Positions 1-7,684 of a stretch of 64,000 bases of DNA are shown piece by piece. The stretch lies in NCBI RefSeq assembly GCF_017583065.1, contig NZ_JAGEVL010000003.1:372001-436000 (forward strand), given 5' to 3'. Both the position numbers and the translations under genes were made by a program. This DNA is from Staphylococcus shinii (GTDB lineage: Bacteria > Bacillota > Bacilli > Staphylococcales > Staphylococcaceae). Under the pieces are notes generated by a model that was given only the letters and a program-made list of their open reading frames with translations, did no database searches and had not been told where the DNA came from. Position 1 is the stretch's first letter; each line of letters starts with the position of its first letter.

Positions 1-1698
1 CGGTGGTGTGTATGGTTCAGAATTTGAGCTTAAACCGAGAACAGATGCAAACTCACTAGGCAATATAAGATGGTAGAACAAGATCGTTTTTGTTTTGCCT
101 TGAGTATCTTTGACATTACGTTTGATAGCTATCCGATCGGAATCCATCTGGATATATCCTTCTGCTCTTAAACTATCTATTACATTTTTTACATCTTGGT
201 ATTGGTTTTCTTCCAACATATGTTTAAAAACATCTTTAAGCATCTTGACTTGAATGTGATCGTCTTTCAGCTCAATAAGGCCATAATTTTCAGTCATTAT
301 GGAGAGTTTTTCATTTTCCGCAAACTTACTACGATTGCGTGCCACGAACTGAACTACACTATCAATCGCCTTGGCTCCCAAACTGCGCTCACTTATTGAA
401 TCTACATGATAACTAACTAGGTACTCTCTAACTGCGACCAAATCGATAGGGGTTGCAATTACACGTTCTAATATTCGTGCTGATGTCGTTATTGTTGCAT
501 AGCGTTTGAACATTCGAATACCTACATTGTTTGTTTCATTGTTAAGCTGTGCTTTGAACCAATCGTGTTCTTTATGAAACCACTTGATTACTTCAGATTC
601 ACGATTTAGAAGATATTCAGCTACTAACGGCATTACGTGTCCATAATTTTTTGATGTTCCTTTTTTAATAGCATCTGCATTGTCAGCGCTTGTTGTAAAG
701 ACATCAGAAATTTCTATGCATCTTGCTCTCAAACCATCATTTGCACTAGCATCTTTGAATATTGTGTGTTCTGCTGTACTAATCACACTAGATCCAAAGT
801 GGTGAGGATTTTTTACATTTCCTTCTCGATTAGCACGTAGACGACCTTGCCCCTCTGCTAGGGAATAAAGTAAACCATTTGTATCTTTAAAGGTAGCTGC
901 TGATAATTCATCTAAGGCAATAGGAACACCAAAGTTGTTACTTAAATATCCTTCAATTGCATTACGGGTGCCGTTCCAACCTCTGAATAATGTTTGGTCA
1001 CCTTTAGATGGATTACCTGCTATTGAAACTGCTAATGCCGCTGCAGTCGATTTACCCGTACTAGAGTTCCCCATAAATGAAAATATCGTGCCAAAATATT
1101 CGACTTCATGCTTTGTTTTTAAGAACGCAGTCACTAATGAAGAAACACCAAATATCACAGCAAGCTCCAGTAACAAGTTTCCTTTTACTTCATCAAGATA
1201 CATTTGCCACCAGCCTTCAAATGTACCTTTAGGTTGTAAGTCATACTTTGTTTCACAAATGATTTCATCAGCCTGAGACTGCTCGATGTCTTTTGAAAGA
1301 TATGGTTCATCTAATGAAATGACAGTACCTTCATCAGTACGTAAGACACCTACACCTGTATACAATGTAGAAATGGGCAGTGATTGACGCATTAATTGTA
1401 GTGCATTACCTAGCGATTTAATGTACTTTTCATTGATGCTGAACCCAAACATAACCAGTCTAGGTAACTTTTGTGTCGTTAGAATATCTGACGTTTCAAT
1501 ACGTTCAATATTTTTGCCATCCGTGATAGTCAATTTCTCAACCCCTGTAGTAGGGTCGAGAAATTTGTTTTCTATGATGATTGGACTAGATAAACGAATT
1601 ATCTTATCTTCGTCATTTTTGTTTTTTGCTCGAATAAGTTCATACCATGCAGTTGAATCTAACCAGTATGGATATTGCTTGAATATGTTGTTAGTCAT
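1..1698 (-). CDS. cch: Cch-type SCC replication helicase (DUF927), 3' end outside window
   Basis: The reading frame is open from an ATG at 1698 to the window edge (566 codons), so the C-terminus is missing. A P-loop GNSSTGKS lies near residues 210-217, followed by an acidic Walker-B-like segment (IALDELSA), the pattern of the DUF927 helicases called Cch in staphylococcal SCC elements. Family knowledge: Cch proteins are AAA+ helicases related to MCM, thought to replicate the excised cassette, and they sit beside the ccr recombinase genes. The ATG overlaps the stop of the small upstream gene by one base (TAATG), so translation is probably coupled. The ccr genes would be expected further left, outside the window. 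No frameshift is visible. Confidence 0.85.
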   Translation of the reverse strand, partial: MTNNIFKQYPYWLDSTAWYELIRAKNKNDEDKIIRLSSPIIIENKFLDPTTGVEKLTITDGKNIERIETSDILTTQKLPRLVMFGFSINEKYIKSLGNALQLMRQSLPISTLYTGVGVLRTDEGTVISLDEPYLSKDIEQSQADEIICETKYDLQPKGTFEGWWQMYLDEVKGNLLLELAVIFGVSSLVTAFLKTKHEVEYFGTIFSFMGNSSTGKSTAAALAVSIAGNPSKGDQTLFRGWNGTRNAIEGYLSNNFGVPIALDELSAATFKDTNGLLYSLAEGQGRLRANREGNVKNPHHFGSSVISTAEHTIFKDASANDGLRARCIEISDVFTTSADNADAIKKGTSKNYGHVMPLVAEYLLNRESEVIKWFHKEHDWFKAQLNNETNNVGIRMFKRYATITTSARILERVIATPIDLVAVREYLVSYHVDSISERSLGAKAIDSVVQFVARNRSKFAENEKLSIMTENYGLIELKDDHIQVKMLKDVFKHMLEENQYQDVKNVIDSLRAEGYIQMDSDRIAIKRNVKDTQGKTKTILFYHLILPSEFASVLGLSSNSEPYTPP

Positions 1699-1991
1699 TA
1701 GTTGTTACCGCCTTTCCAGTTACTTTTGTGACGCATTGGATTTGGTCCTGTTTTACGATACACTAAGTTCCCGTTGCTATTCTTACCAATAATGACAAAT
1801 GGAACACTTGGCGTGTTCTTTACAAAGTATGCAAACCAACGACCAACATCTTGTTGTACGTCAGTTGAACATGTAACGTTGGACGCCAAATTTAAATCGT
1901 TAAACGTAAAATCTTTACCAATTGCTAAATTAAAAGCAACACCACAAGCGCGTCTTTTTAACAAAAGAAAGCAATAACTTTTTTTGCTCAT
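1698..1991 (-). CDS. Small SCC protein upstream of cch (MP-like position)
   Basis: A 97-residue protein with a strong AGGAGG site upstream of its ATG and a stop that overlaps the cch start. It is basic at both ends, has no signal peptide or membrane segment, and contains a compact middle with WFAYFVKN and VPFVIIGKN. Small proteins of this size are habitual neighbours of cch genes in SCC elements. One of them, MP, partners an A-family polymerase (CCPol). No polymerase gene is seen upstream here, so the partner role is inferred from position only. The frame is intact and clearly co-transcribed with cch. Confidence 0.65.
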   Translation of the reverse strand: MSKKSYCFLLLKRRACGVAFNLAIGKDFTFNDLNLASNVTCSTDVQQDVGRWFAYFVKNTPSVPFVIIGKNSNGNLVYRKTGPNPMRHKSNWKGGNN

Positions 1992-2017
1992 ATAAAATTC
2001 CTCCTAATAATTAAAAT

Positions 2018-2040
2018 CATCAAATTTGATGTAATTACAT
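2018..2040. promoter_or_regulatory. Overlapping palindromes upstream of the MP-like/cch operon
   Basis: A perfect 14-base palindrome (CATCAAATTTGATG, 2018-2031) shares its last three bases with a perfect 12-base palindrome (ATGTAATTACAT, 2029-2040). They lie 27-49 bases upstream of the start codon at 1991, where an operator would sit. What binds there is unknown. Confidence 0.4.
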
Positions 2041-2125
2041 ACTAATCCCTCACAAGTAGGCTTAGTTTCAAATTTTCCAGGGGAATTTTAGGACACTGAT
2101 ATAAAGGGGTTTAAAAGAAAAAATA

Positions 2126-2151
2126 CCTATCGAATACATGTATTCGATAGG
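2126..2151 (-). terminator. Rho-independent terminator of the 506-residue gene
   Basis: A perfect 26-base inverted repeat (arm CCTATCGAAT) is followed on the minus strand by a T-rich run. It lies just past the stop codon at 2163 and so ends the HEPN/506-residue transcript. Confidence 0.75.
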
Positions 2152-2162
2152 CAATTAATTTA

Positions 2163-3683
2163 TTAAAAATAAATATTTCTATGCTTTTTACTGTTTTTAA
2201 AACGTGATTCATAAAATTTACTAATAAGTTGAGTCATTAATGTATCACGAAAATCGTTAGGATTAGAGGTCAAACCATATCTATTATAAAATGTGCTTAT
2301 GTCATAGTCAGCAAGTGTTGAAAGTAGTTCACTTTCAATAGTTGAAGTTAGTTTGCGATTCATTTGAATAGTTTCAGCAATTACCGCTTTTAGATTTGAA
2401 TTTCTAGCATAGCCATTAATTAAATTTTCTATATGTTGTGATTTTTGATCGTATTTTTCAATCCAACTTTTTAAGTCCTGTTTAAGATTACTTATTATAT
2501 GTAAAGATACTAGTATGTCTTGCTCTGTTGCTTTTTGCATTATGGTACTCACAGTTTGAACTAGTTCGTCTAATAAATCTGAAATAGCAGTAAATAGGGT
2601 GAAATGAAACGTATCTTCAATAGTTGTCTTATAATAGAGTTTATTATAACTGATTAGATGTTCCTTCTTCATGAATTCATCAATTTTTTCTTTTGACTGT
2701 ATAATGTCATCAACAGTTATTGTTTTTCTGCGCAAGCTTTCATTTGCAATACTGCGAATAAATTTAAAGTAAGGGTCATTTTTATCGTATAGATAAAGCG
2801 AAACACCAATAGCAGCTTGTCTGAATTGATCGATATTGTCAGATTGTTCTAAAGAATCATTTTTATGAGTTGACGGTTTAATACTATTTGCAATGTCAAA
2901 ATATTGGGAGTCACTTTTTCGTTGTTTAATTAAGTTTTTATTAATTAATTTTATAAAGTAATTTGACTTATTTTGACTTAATATGTCTTTTTCCAGATGG
3001 GAGTCCTGCTTTTCTTTATATACAAAATATTTAGTTAAGAAATCACTTATTAAAATGTCATTATATGATTCTGCAGTTAAGTCTTGATGGTTCTTTATAA
3101 TTTCATTTTTAAGTTTGTTGAATTCTGAAGATGAATTTAATTTATCTTTGTTTTTATTCATTTTAAATTGAATATCCCATTTTTTAAGATTTATCTTACC
3201 CATTATTTGTCTTTTTACATTTTCTGCAGTTTGTTTAGCAAATTCTGTTTTGTCTGAAATGGCAAGTAAGAATTCATCAAAGTATGATTCTATTGTTTTT
3301 AAATCTAAGAATAGGAGAACGGAAGAGCCTTCTTCAACGATTTCTTGTGATATATCATCAATATCGATTTTACTTTGACTATCTATAAAAAATGATAATT
3401 TATCATTTTTAAAAATTTCCGATTGATATATATTTGGGACATTGTCAGTAAATATACCGTTTGAATCTGATTTTACTGTATGTTGTTCAATAATTTGATC
3501 TGGTTGATTTACGAAGTAACTAATATAAACTGTTTCATTAGGTAATGATTGTCCTTTAATTAAGTTATATTCATTAAATGTGATTCTTTCTGGTACAAAT
3601 TCATTGCTGATTTTATGTATAAAATAGTTGAATTTCTGAAACCATAATTCTATTTTCCATTTGTTCTTTATCATACTAATCAT
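2163..3683 (-). CDS. Unrecognised 506-residue helical protein with Ig-like N-terminal stretch
   Basis: I do not recognise this family. Residues about 30-105 read like a short beta-rich Ig-type unit (a GQSLPNE turn, then KSDSNGIFTDNVP, a pattern seen in Big-type repeats). The rest is long, lysine/glutamate-rich and almost wholly helical. There is no signal peptide, membrane helix, P-loop or obvious nuclease motif, so it is probably cytosolic. It starts 52 bases after the HEPN gene stops, on the same strand, and ends at a strong terminator, so the two probably form a bicistron. In an SCC accessory segment this suggests a defence or toxin-antitoxin role, which is inference only. An alternative start three codons in (MIKNKW) is possible. 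Confidence 0.6.
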   Translation of the reverse strand: MISMIKNKWKIELWFQKFNYFIHKISNEFVPERITFNEYNLIKGQSLPNETVYISYFVNQPDQIIEQHTVKSDSNGIFTDNVPNIYQSEIFKNDKLSFFIDSQSKIDIDDISQEIVEEGSSVLLFLDLKTIESYFDEFLLAISDKTEFAKQTAENVKRQIMGKINLKKWDIQFKMNKNKDKLNSSSEFNKLKNEIIKNHQDLTAESYNDILISDFLTKYFVYKEKQDSHLEKDILSQNKSNYFIKLINKNLIKQRKSDSQYFDIANSIKPSTHKNDSLEQSDNIDQFRQAAIGVSLYLYDKNDPYFKFIRSIANESLRRKTITVDDIIQSKEKIDEFMKKEHLISYNKLYYKTTIEDTFHFTLFTAISDLLDELVQTVSTIMQKATEQDILVSLHIISNLKQDLKSWIEKYDQKSQHIENLINGYARNSNLKAVIAETIQMNRKLTSTIESELLSTLADYDISTFYNRYGLTSNPNDFRDTLMTQLISKFYESRFKNSKKHRNIYF

Positions 3684-3735
3684 CCATTTCTATAAAATAT
3701 TAATATTTTTGGGTGAATTTTGAATGGTATAACTA

Positions 3736-4401
3736 TTATAAGATGGTAAGTGCTGTTTTAATATGTTTAGCCTTTTTTTGCAGTTTTTCTAAATCAGACT
3801 CTATGTCTTTTATAGCTTCCTCAATATCATTAATCATTGGTTTATTAGCTTTAAAAAAAGCAATTCCATGCTCATCTTTCTCGGGATGGCTATTTAATCG
3901 GTATGGAGTTATGTTATGAGTATATTCATCTCTATACTTTACGGTACGAATAGGACTGTTTTTATTAAGTATATTTCCTAATTTTTTAAAAGTTTCATTG
4001 TCAGAAGCCTTTAATTTGCCTACTAATTCTCTTTTAAAACCTAATTCTAATTTAACTTCATAAGAATGGGTTAATTCTCTTATCAAGATATACATTAAAT
4101 CGTGTATAGTATGTAAAAAATGAAGAGTTATGTTGTGATAATAAAATACCCAATAATAATTTTTCTCTAGGTTATTTGTATATGGTAAATTTTTATGTGC
4201 ATACTTCAAACATACAAAAGAATTGCAAAAATATTCACAAGTATCATGTATTGAATTGATAGCGGAGGGGACATTCGAACCTATTTGCTCAAATCCACTT
4301 ACTAAAGTATTAACCTTTGAAAAATCAAATATATTGATCTCAGTAAGTAATTTGTTATATTCAATGTCAAAACAGTTTTCGTCGATAACAAAAGGTTTCA
4401 T
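3736..4401 (-). CDS. HEPN-domain protein (Cthe_2314-like), possible RNase
   Basis: A 221-residue, mostly helical protein. Residues 157-162 give RDEYTH, an R-x4-H motif of HEPN RNases, inside a conserved-looking block (EYTHN, then P-R). This resembles the Cthe_2314-type HEPN family. The family includes toxins and abortive-infection effectors that cut RNA. The ATG at 4401 is preferred to the in-frame TTG at 4419 because GAAAGGA sits about 9 bases before it. It is the first gene of a probable two-gene operon with the 506-residue protein. The motif is seen; RNase activity and a defence role are inference. Confidence 0.65.
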   Translation of the reverse strand: MKPFVIDENCFDIEYNKLLTEINIFDFSKVNTLVSGFEQIGSNVPSAINSIHDTCEYFCNSFVCLKYAHKNLPYTNNLEKNYYWVFYYHNITLHFLHTIHDLMYILIRELTHSYEVKLELGFKRELVGKLKASDNETFKKLGNILNKNSPIRTVKYRDEYTHNITPYRLNSHPEKDEHGIAFFKANKPMINDIEEAIKDIESDLEKLQKKAKHIKTALTIL

Positions 4402-4425
4402 AACATTAGATCCTTTCAAATTAGT

Positions 4426-4443
4426 GATTAACTTTTGTTAATC
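4426..4443. promoter_or_regulatory. Inverted repeat in the leader of the HEPN gene
   Basis: GATTAAC-TTTT-GTTAATC, a perfect 7-base inverted repeat, sits 25 bases before the HEPN start. A TATAAT-like box on the minus strand lies further upstream near 4485. It could be an operator for autoregulation by the two-gene unit, or a small RNA hairpin. Confidence 0.35.
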
Positions 4444-4549
4444 TTGTTTTTAGTGCATTTAGTTAAGATTTTACTTATATTTATTATACTATAAGATAAA
4501 TTTATCTTTAACTTAATTTACTTTATTTAAAAAAAGAGAGTAGAATTGA

Positions 4550-4879
4550 GATGACAATATATGTCATCTTTACTCAGAACATGATAAATGGGGCTTTTCA
4601 AACAAAGAAATTACGTTCTATACACATACAAAACAAATGAAAATAAAAGGGGTTTCTAAAGAAAATCATCTTTTAGTTAGTATACCAAGTGAATTTAGTT
4701 ATGCTACAAATTTCTATCTATTTGGCTATATTGTTAACCCACCAAAATTACTTGTAAAGATACGAGGTGAGACTCTTTCAGGAAATGAGTTTACCGATGA
4801 AATTGAAATCCAACTCCAACTCCAAAGATTTAAACTGAGCTATAACCCTTTCAAAGCGGAGATTACATTATTTGCTTAA
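4550..4879 (+). pseudogene. Probable 3' remnant of an unrecognised gene
   Basis: The frame is open for 110 codons but the first 29 have no good start; the first ATG is at 4637 and has no convincing ribosome binding site. The composition of the upstream codons looks protein-like (for example KWGFSNKEITFY), suggesting the ORF is the tail of a longer gene whose 5' part was lost. The residues are beta-rich with NPPKLLVKIRGE in the middle. It ends 18 bases before an att-like scar, so it was probably cut during cassette rearrangement. Function unknown. Confidence 0.35.
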
Positions 4880-4897
4880 AATAAAGAAATATTCATC

Positions 4898-4943
4898 AAA
4901 AAACCGCATCACCAAGCGATAAGCAGAAAGTTATCATAAATAG
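4898..4943 (+). repeat. SCC att-like scar 1 (distal-end type, degenerate)
   Basis: AAAAAACCGCATCA, then GATAAGCAGAAAGT, then TATCATAAATAG has the layout of the orfX-distal end of an SCC element. The core differs from the usual GAAGCxTATCATAA by two bases. It marks the right border of the cch/HEPN segment. Confidence 0.7.
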
Positions 4944-5033
4944 GTGAGGGGAATTTTGATACCATCATAAACATTAATATTTGTCTGAATATTTTTGAAA
5001 TATAATAAAATAATGAGTAAAGAAAGGTGAAAA

Positions 5034-6755
5034 ATGAAAATAAGTGATGTTTATATCGAAAATTTTAGAAGTATCAGTGAAGCCAAATTAAATTTATCTA
5101 ATTATAGTGTAGTATTTGGAAAAAACAATGAAGGTAAATCAAACATTATGAAAGCTATCTATAGAGCGTGGAATATTATTGGAGATTTTTCTACATATTC
5201 TTATACTTCCATAAGGTTAAGACACAAGAAAAATGGTTTTAGAATTAAATATAACGGTACTGCTTTTTCAAATACAAATAAAGAAATTGAAGATGATATA
5301 ACTATAGATTCAAAGAATAAAAGTAAAATTATCACAATTGGTTTATATTTTAATTTAACATCTGAAGAAAAAGTGAAACTTAATAGATTAATGAAGAGTA
5401 AGACTAAAATAACTGATAAAATTTACGTGGAAGTAAAGTATGATGAGTCTTTATTTTATAATTGTAAAATAAAATTAAACATAAATGGTAGGTTTTTAAT
5501 GTCACCTGAAAACATCCATGCTAGTGTTGCATTTATAATAGAAAACTTTGGTATTGATTATATTCCCTCAATTAGAACAGAAGAAACTGCTACTGAAATC
5601 GTTCAAAATGCTGTGAAAGAAAGGTTAAAAGACTTGAGGCTTAGAGAGGAATATAATGAAGCAATTAGTTTGGTAAATGAACTACAAGATCAAGAGTTGA
5701 AAAAGTTATCTTCACAAATTGAACCAGATTTAAAAAGATATTTAAAAAATATTACTTCTATAGAGGTTGTATCTTTAAGAAATGATAGACCTGTAATAAA
5801 TTATGGATACTCAAGAGATATTGATATACATATTGATGATGGTAGATTAACGAGCATAAAAAATAAGGGCGATGGAATAAAGAGTTTAATTGCTCTATCT
5901 ATATTACAAACAAGTGAGTCGAGCAATAGATTATTAATGATAGATGAACCTGAAGCACATTTACATTCAGGAGCAATTAGAGAACTTAAAAGTAAAATTA
6001 AGAATGATACTTTGAATCATCAAACATTAATATGCTCTCATCATCAGATTTTTGTGGATCGAAACCAAATTACCAATAACAAAATTTTAAATAAAGGAAG
6101 AATACAAGAAAATACTAATATTCGCAAGATTAGAAGTGAGTTAGGTGTGTCTCTTAGTGAAAACTTGCTTAGCTCAGAACTAGTATTATTAGTAGAAGGA
6201 GATACGGATAAGTATATAGTAGAGGAATTTATATCAAAAAATAACCCGAAATTAAAATCTTATATTGATGATGGAAGGTTTTTTATAGATTCGATTCAAG
6301 GCGTTCGTAATTTATCAACGAGAGTTTCAATTTATGAAGCAGGACTTTGTAAAATAATATGCTTATTAGATAATGATGATGCAACTAAAGACATAAATAA
6401 AGAAGAATCAGGTAGTGAGACAGAATATTTCTATATACCTAGACTAGATAAAAAGGAAGCAGAAATAGAAGATATATTTGAAGAAGATTTTATATTTAAA
6501 GTAGTAGAAAAGGTATTTGGAATTAAAGAGGCAATTAAAAGAAAAGGAATAATAGGAGATTTTAAATTTACAAAAGGATTAAAAAAATTAATTGATAGTT
6601 ACCGAGGAAAAACATTAGAAAAAGCTGACGAAAATATGTTTAAATGGGCAGTAGTTAAAGAATTACAAGATCAGGAAACTCTACCTATTAAAAAGGAATA
6701 TAAAATATTTTTAAAAGATATATTTGAAGAAATAGAAAAACTTATAGAAGGATAG
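5034..6755 (+). CDS. OLD-family ATP-dependent nuclease (AAA ATPase + TOPRIM)
   Basis: 573 residues. The N-terminal SMC-like ATPase half has IENFRSI, a P-loop GKNNEGKS at 29-36 and Walker B MIDEPEAHLH near 303-311. The C-terminal half has TOPRIM acidic motifs: VEGDTD near 387-392 and LLDNDDA near 444-450. This is the full OLD domain order. No UvrD-like helicase follows, so it is a class 1 (solo) OLD rather than a Gabija pair. Family members nick or degrade DNA and several act in phage defence. An AGAAAGGTG site precedes the ATG. It is the only intact gene between two att-like scars, so it looks like the cargo of a minimal cassette. Confidence 0.88.
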   Translation: MKISDVYIENFRSISEAKLNLSNYSVVFGKNNEGKSNIMKAIYRAWNIIGDFSTYSYTSIRLRHKKNGFRIKYNGTAFSNTNKEIEDDITIDSKNKSKIITIGLYFNLTSEEKVKLNRLMKSKTKITDKIYVEVKYDESLFYNCKIKLNINGRFLMSPENIHASVAFIIENFGIDYIPSIRTEETATEIVQNAVKERLKDLRLREEYNEAISLVNELQDQELKKLSSQIEPDLKRYLKNITSIEVVSLRNDRPVINYGYSRDIDIHIDDGRLTSIKNKGDGIKSLIALSILQTSESSNRLLMIDEPEAHLHSGAIRELKSKIKNDTLNHQTLICSHHQIFVDRNQITNNKILNKGRIQENTNIRKIRSELGVSLSENLLSSELVLLVEGDTDKYIVEEFISKNNPKLKSYIDDGRFFIDSIQGVRNLSTRVSIYEAGLCKIICLLDNDDATKDINKEESGSETEYFYIPRLDKKEAEIEDIFEEDFIFKVVEKVFGIKEAIKRKGIIGDFKFTKGLKKLIDSYRGKTLEKADENMFKWAVVKELQDQETLPIKKEYKIFLKDIFEEIEKLIEG

Positions 6756-6918
6756 AAAGTGACAATGCAATGTAAAAAAACAGCAATTTTATTTTAGTTA
6801 CCTAATAATTATTAAAGAGACTGCATCCTTTAAATGGAAATACTATAAACTAGCTGTTTTTCTATATTGCAACTTTTAAGGATTACTAAGAGGGTTAAGA
6901 TAAGGTGTGTATGTAATA

Positions 6919-6974
6919 ATAAAACCTAATTAATACTCGATAAGCAGAAGCGTATCATAAGTGATGTGGTTTTT
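6919..6974 (+). repeat. SCC att-like scar 2 (junction type)
   Basis: The core GAAGCGTATCATAAGTGA (6947-6964) is followed by TGTGGTTTTT, the start-type end of a cassette. It is preceded by GATAAGCA and an upstream AAAACC, the residue of a distal end. Both kinds of end meet here, as expected where two cassettes sit in tandem. The core is an excellent match to the orfX terminus. Confidence 0.8.
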
Positions 6975-6986
6975 GATAAGGTTCCC

Positions 6987-7072
6987 CTTATTAGTGATAT
7001 TACTAATAAGCACTCAACGATTTATTCGTTAAGTGCTTTCGAGCATTTCAAATGATATTATTTTTAATGCTC
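6987..7072. repeat. Three adjacent inverted repeats just inside the cassette end
   Basis: CTTATTAGT...ACTAATAAG (6987-7010), then AGCACT-AACGA...TCGTT-AGTGCT (7009-7037, one mismatch), then GAGCATT...AATGCTC (7041-7072). They lie 13 bases after att scar 2. They may be terminators protecting the cassette from read-through, or structure at the cassette end. Confidence 0.5.
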
Positions 7073-7099
7073 TTCATTTTTTCATTGTTACTTATATAT

Positions 7100-7186
7100 T
7101 CAGGGCATTACATCCATATTCATTGATACTTGCGTCAAATCATATACTAATATTACGTTTTCCAACACTTTTTTAAATTTCTCCAT
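7100..7186 (-). CDS. Possible 28-residue small peptide
   Basis: The ATG at 7186 is preceded by GAAGGAGAT at a plausible distance, an unusually good ribosome binding site for an otherwise empty region. The peptide starts MEKFKKVLENVIL and is amphipathic at its N-terminus. No known family is recognised. It could be a real small peptide or the start of a lost gene. Confidence 0.25.
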   Translation of the reverse strand: MEKFKKVLENVILVYDLTQVSMNMDVMP

Positions 7187-7684
7187 AGGCGGCATCTCCT
7201 TCAAAAATCTAAATCTTAAAATTGTAGTCAATAATATTATGAATATAAAATACCCGGATTTTAATCCCCTAAATATATAAAATTCTAAAAGTTACTTTTC
7301 AACTTTTCATTATTAGTATACCATTTATTGTTGCGATGAGACTAATTGAAGATGATAATCTAATATTGAATACTTCATAAGTTCGTTCTTTTCAAAGTAT
7401 ATAAAATTTACTTCCATCACTTCTTATACTTATAACTAAAATACACTCTCTACTATAATAAACTAATTAAAATCTAACTTTTAATTCTCGCCAATTTACT
7501 ATGACACATTAAATTAGAAATAAGAGTTACATATTCAACAATATCTGAAAAAATTGCGACTGTACTTCATTTTTTATGATATATTCAAACTATACATAAG
7601 TAATCTAACAATACTACCCAGAATTATTTAATTATATTCATCAATATTTATACATATAAAGTCACACATATAGTAGGAGTACAA

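Larger units (their letters stand above)
6756..7684. other. Intergenic, 929 bases: att scar, hairpin cluster, one tiny ORF
   Basis: No normal-length gene is visible. The stretch holds att-like scar 2, three consecutive inverted repeats (6987-7072) and a 28-codon minus-strand ORF with a good ribosome binding site. The remainder, up to the hsdR start, is very AT-rich and probably carries the hsd promoter. Confidence 0.6.

Noticed and set aside
196-1792. Plus-strand ORFs opposite the cch gene
   Set aside because: They lie opposite a well-marked minus-strand DUF927 helicase frame, lack ribosome binding sites and have no protein-family features.
4550-4879. Counting the 80-codon ORF from 4637 as an intact gene
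   Set aside because: The ATG has no ribosome binding site and the open frame extends upstream with protein-like codons, so a truncated remnant is more likely.
5034-6755. Gabija (GajA) or PARIS system call for the OLD gene
   Set aside because: No UvrD-like GajB follows, and the TOPRIM domain is fused to the ATPase rather than on a separate AriB protein.
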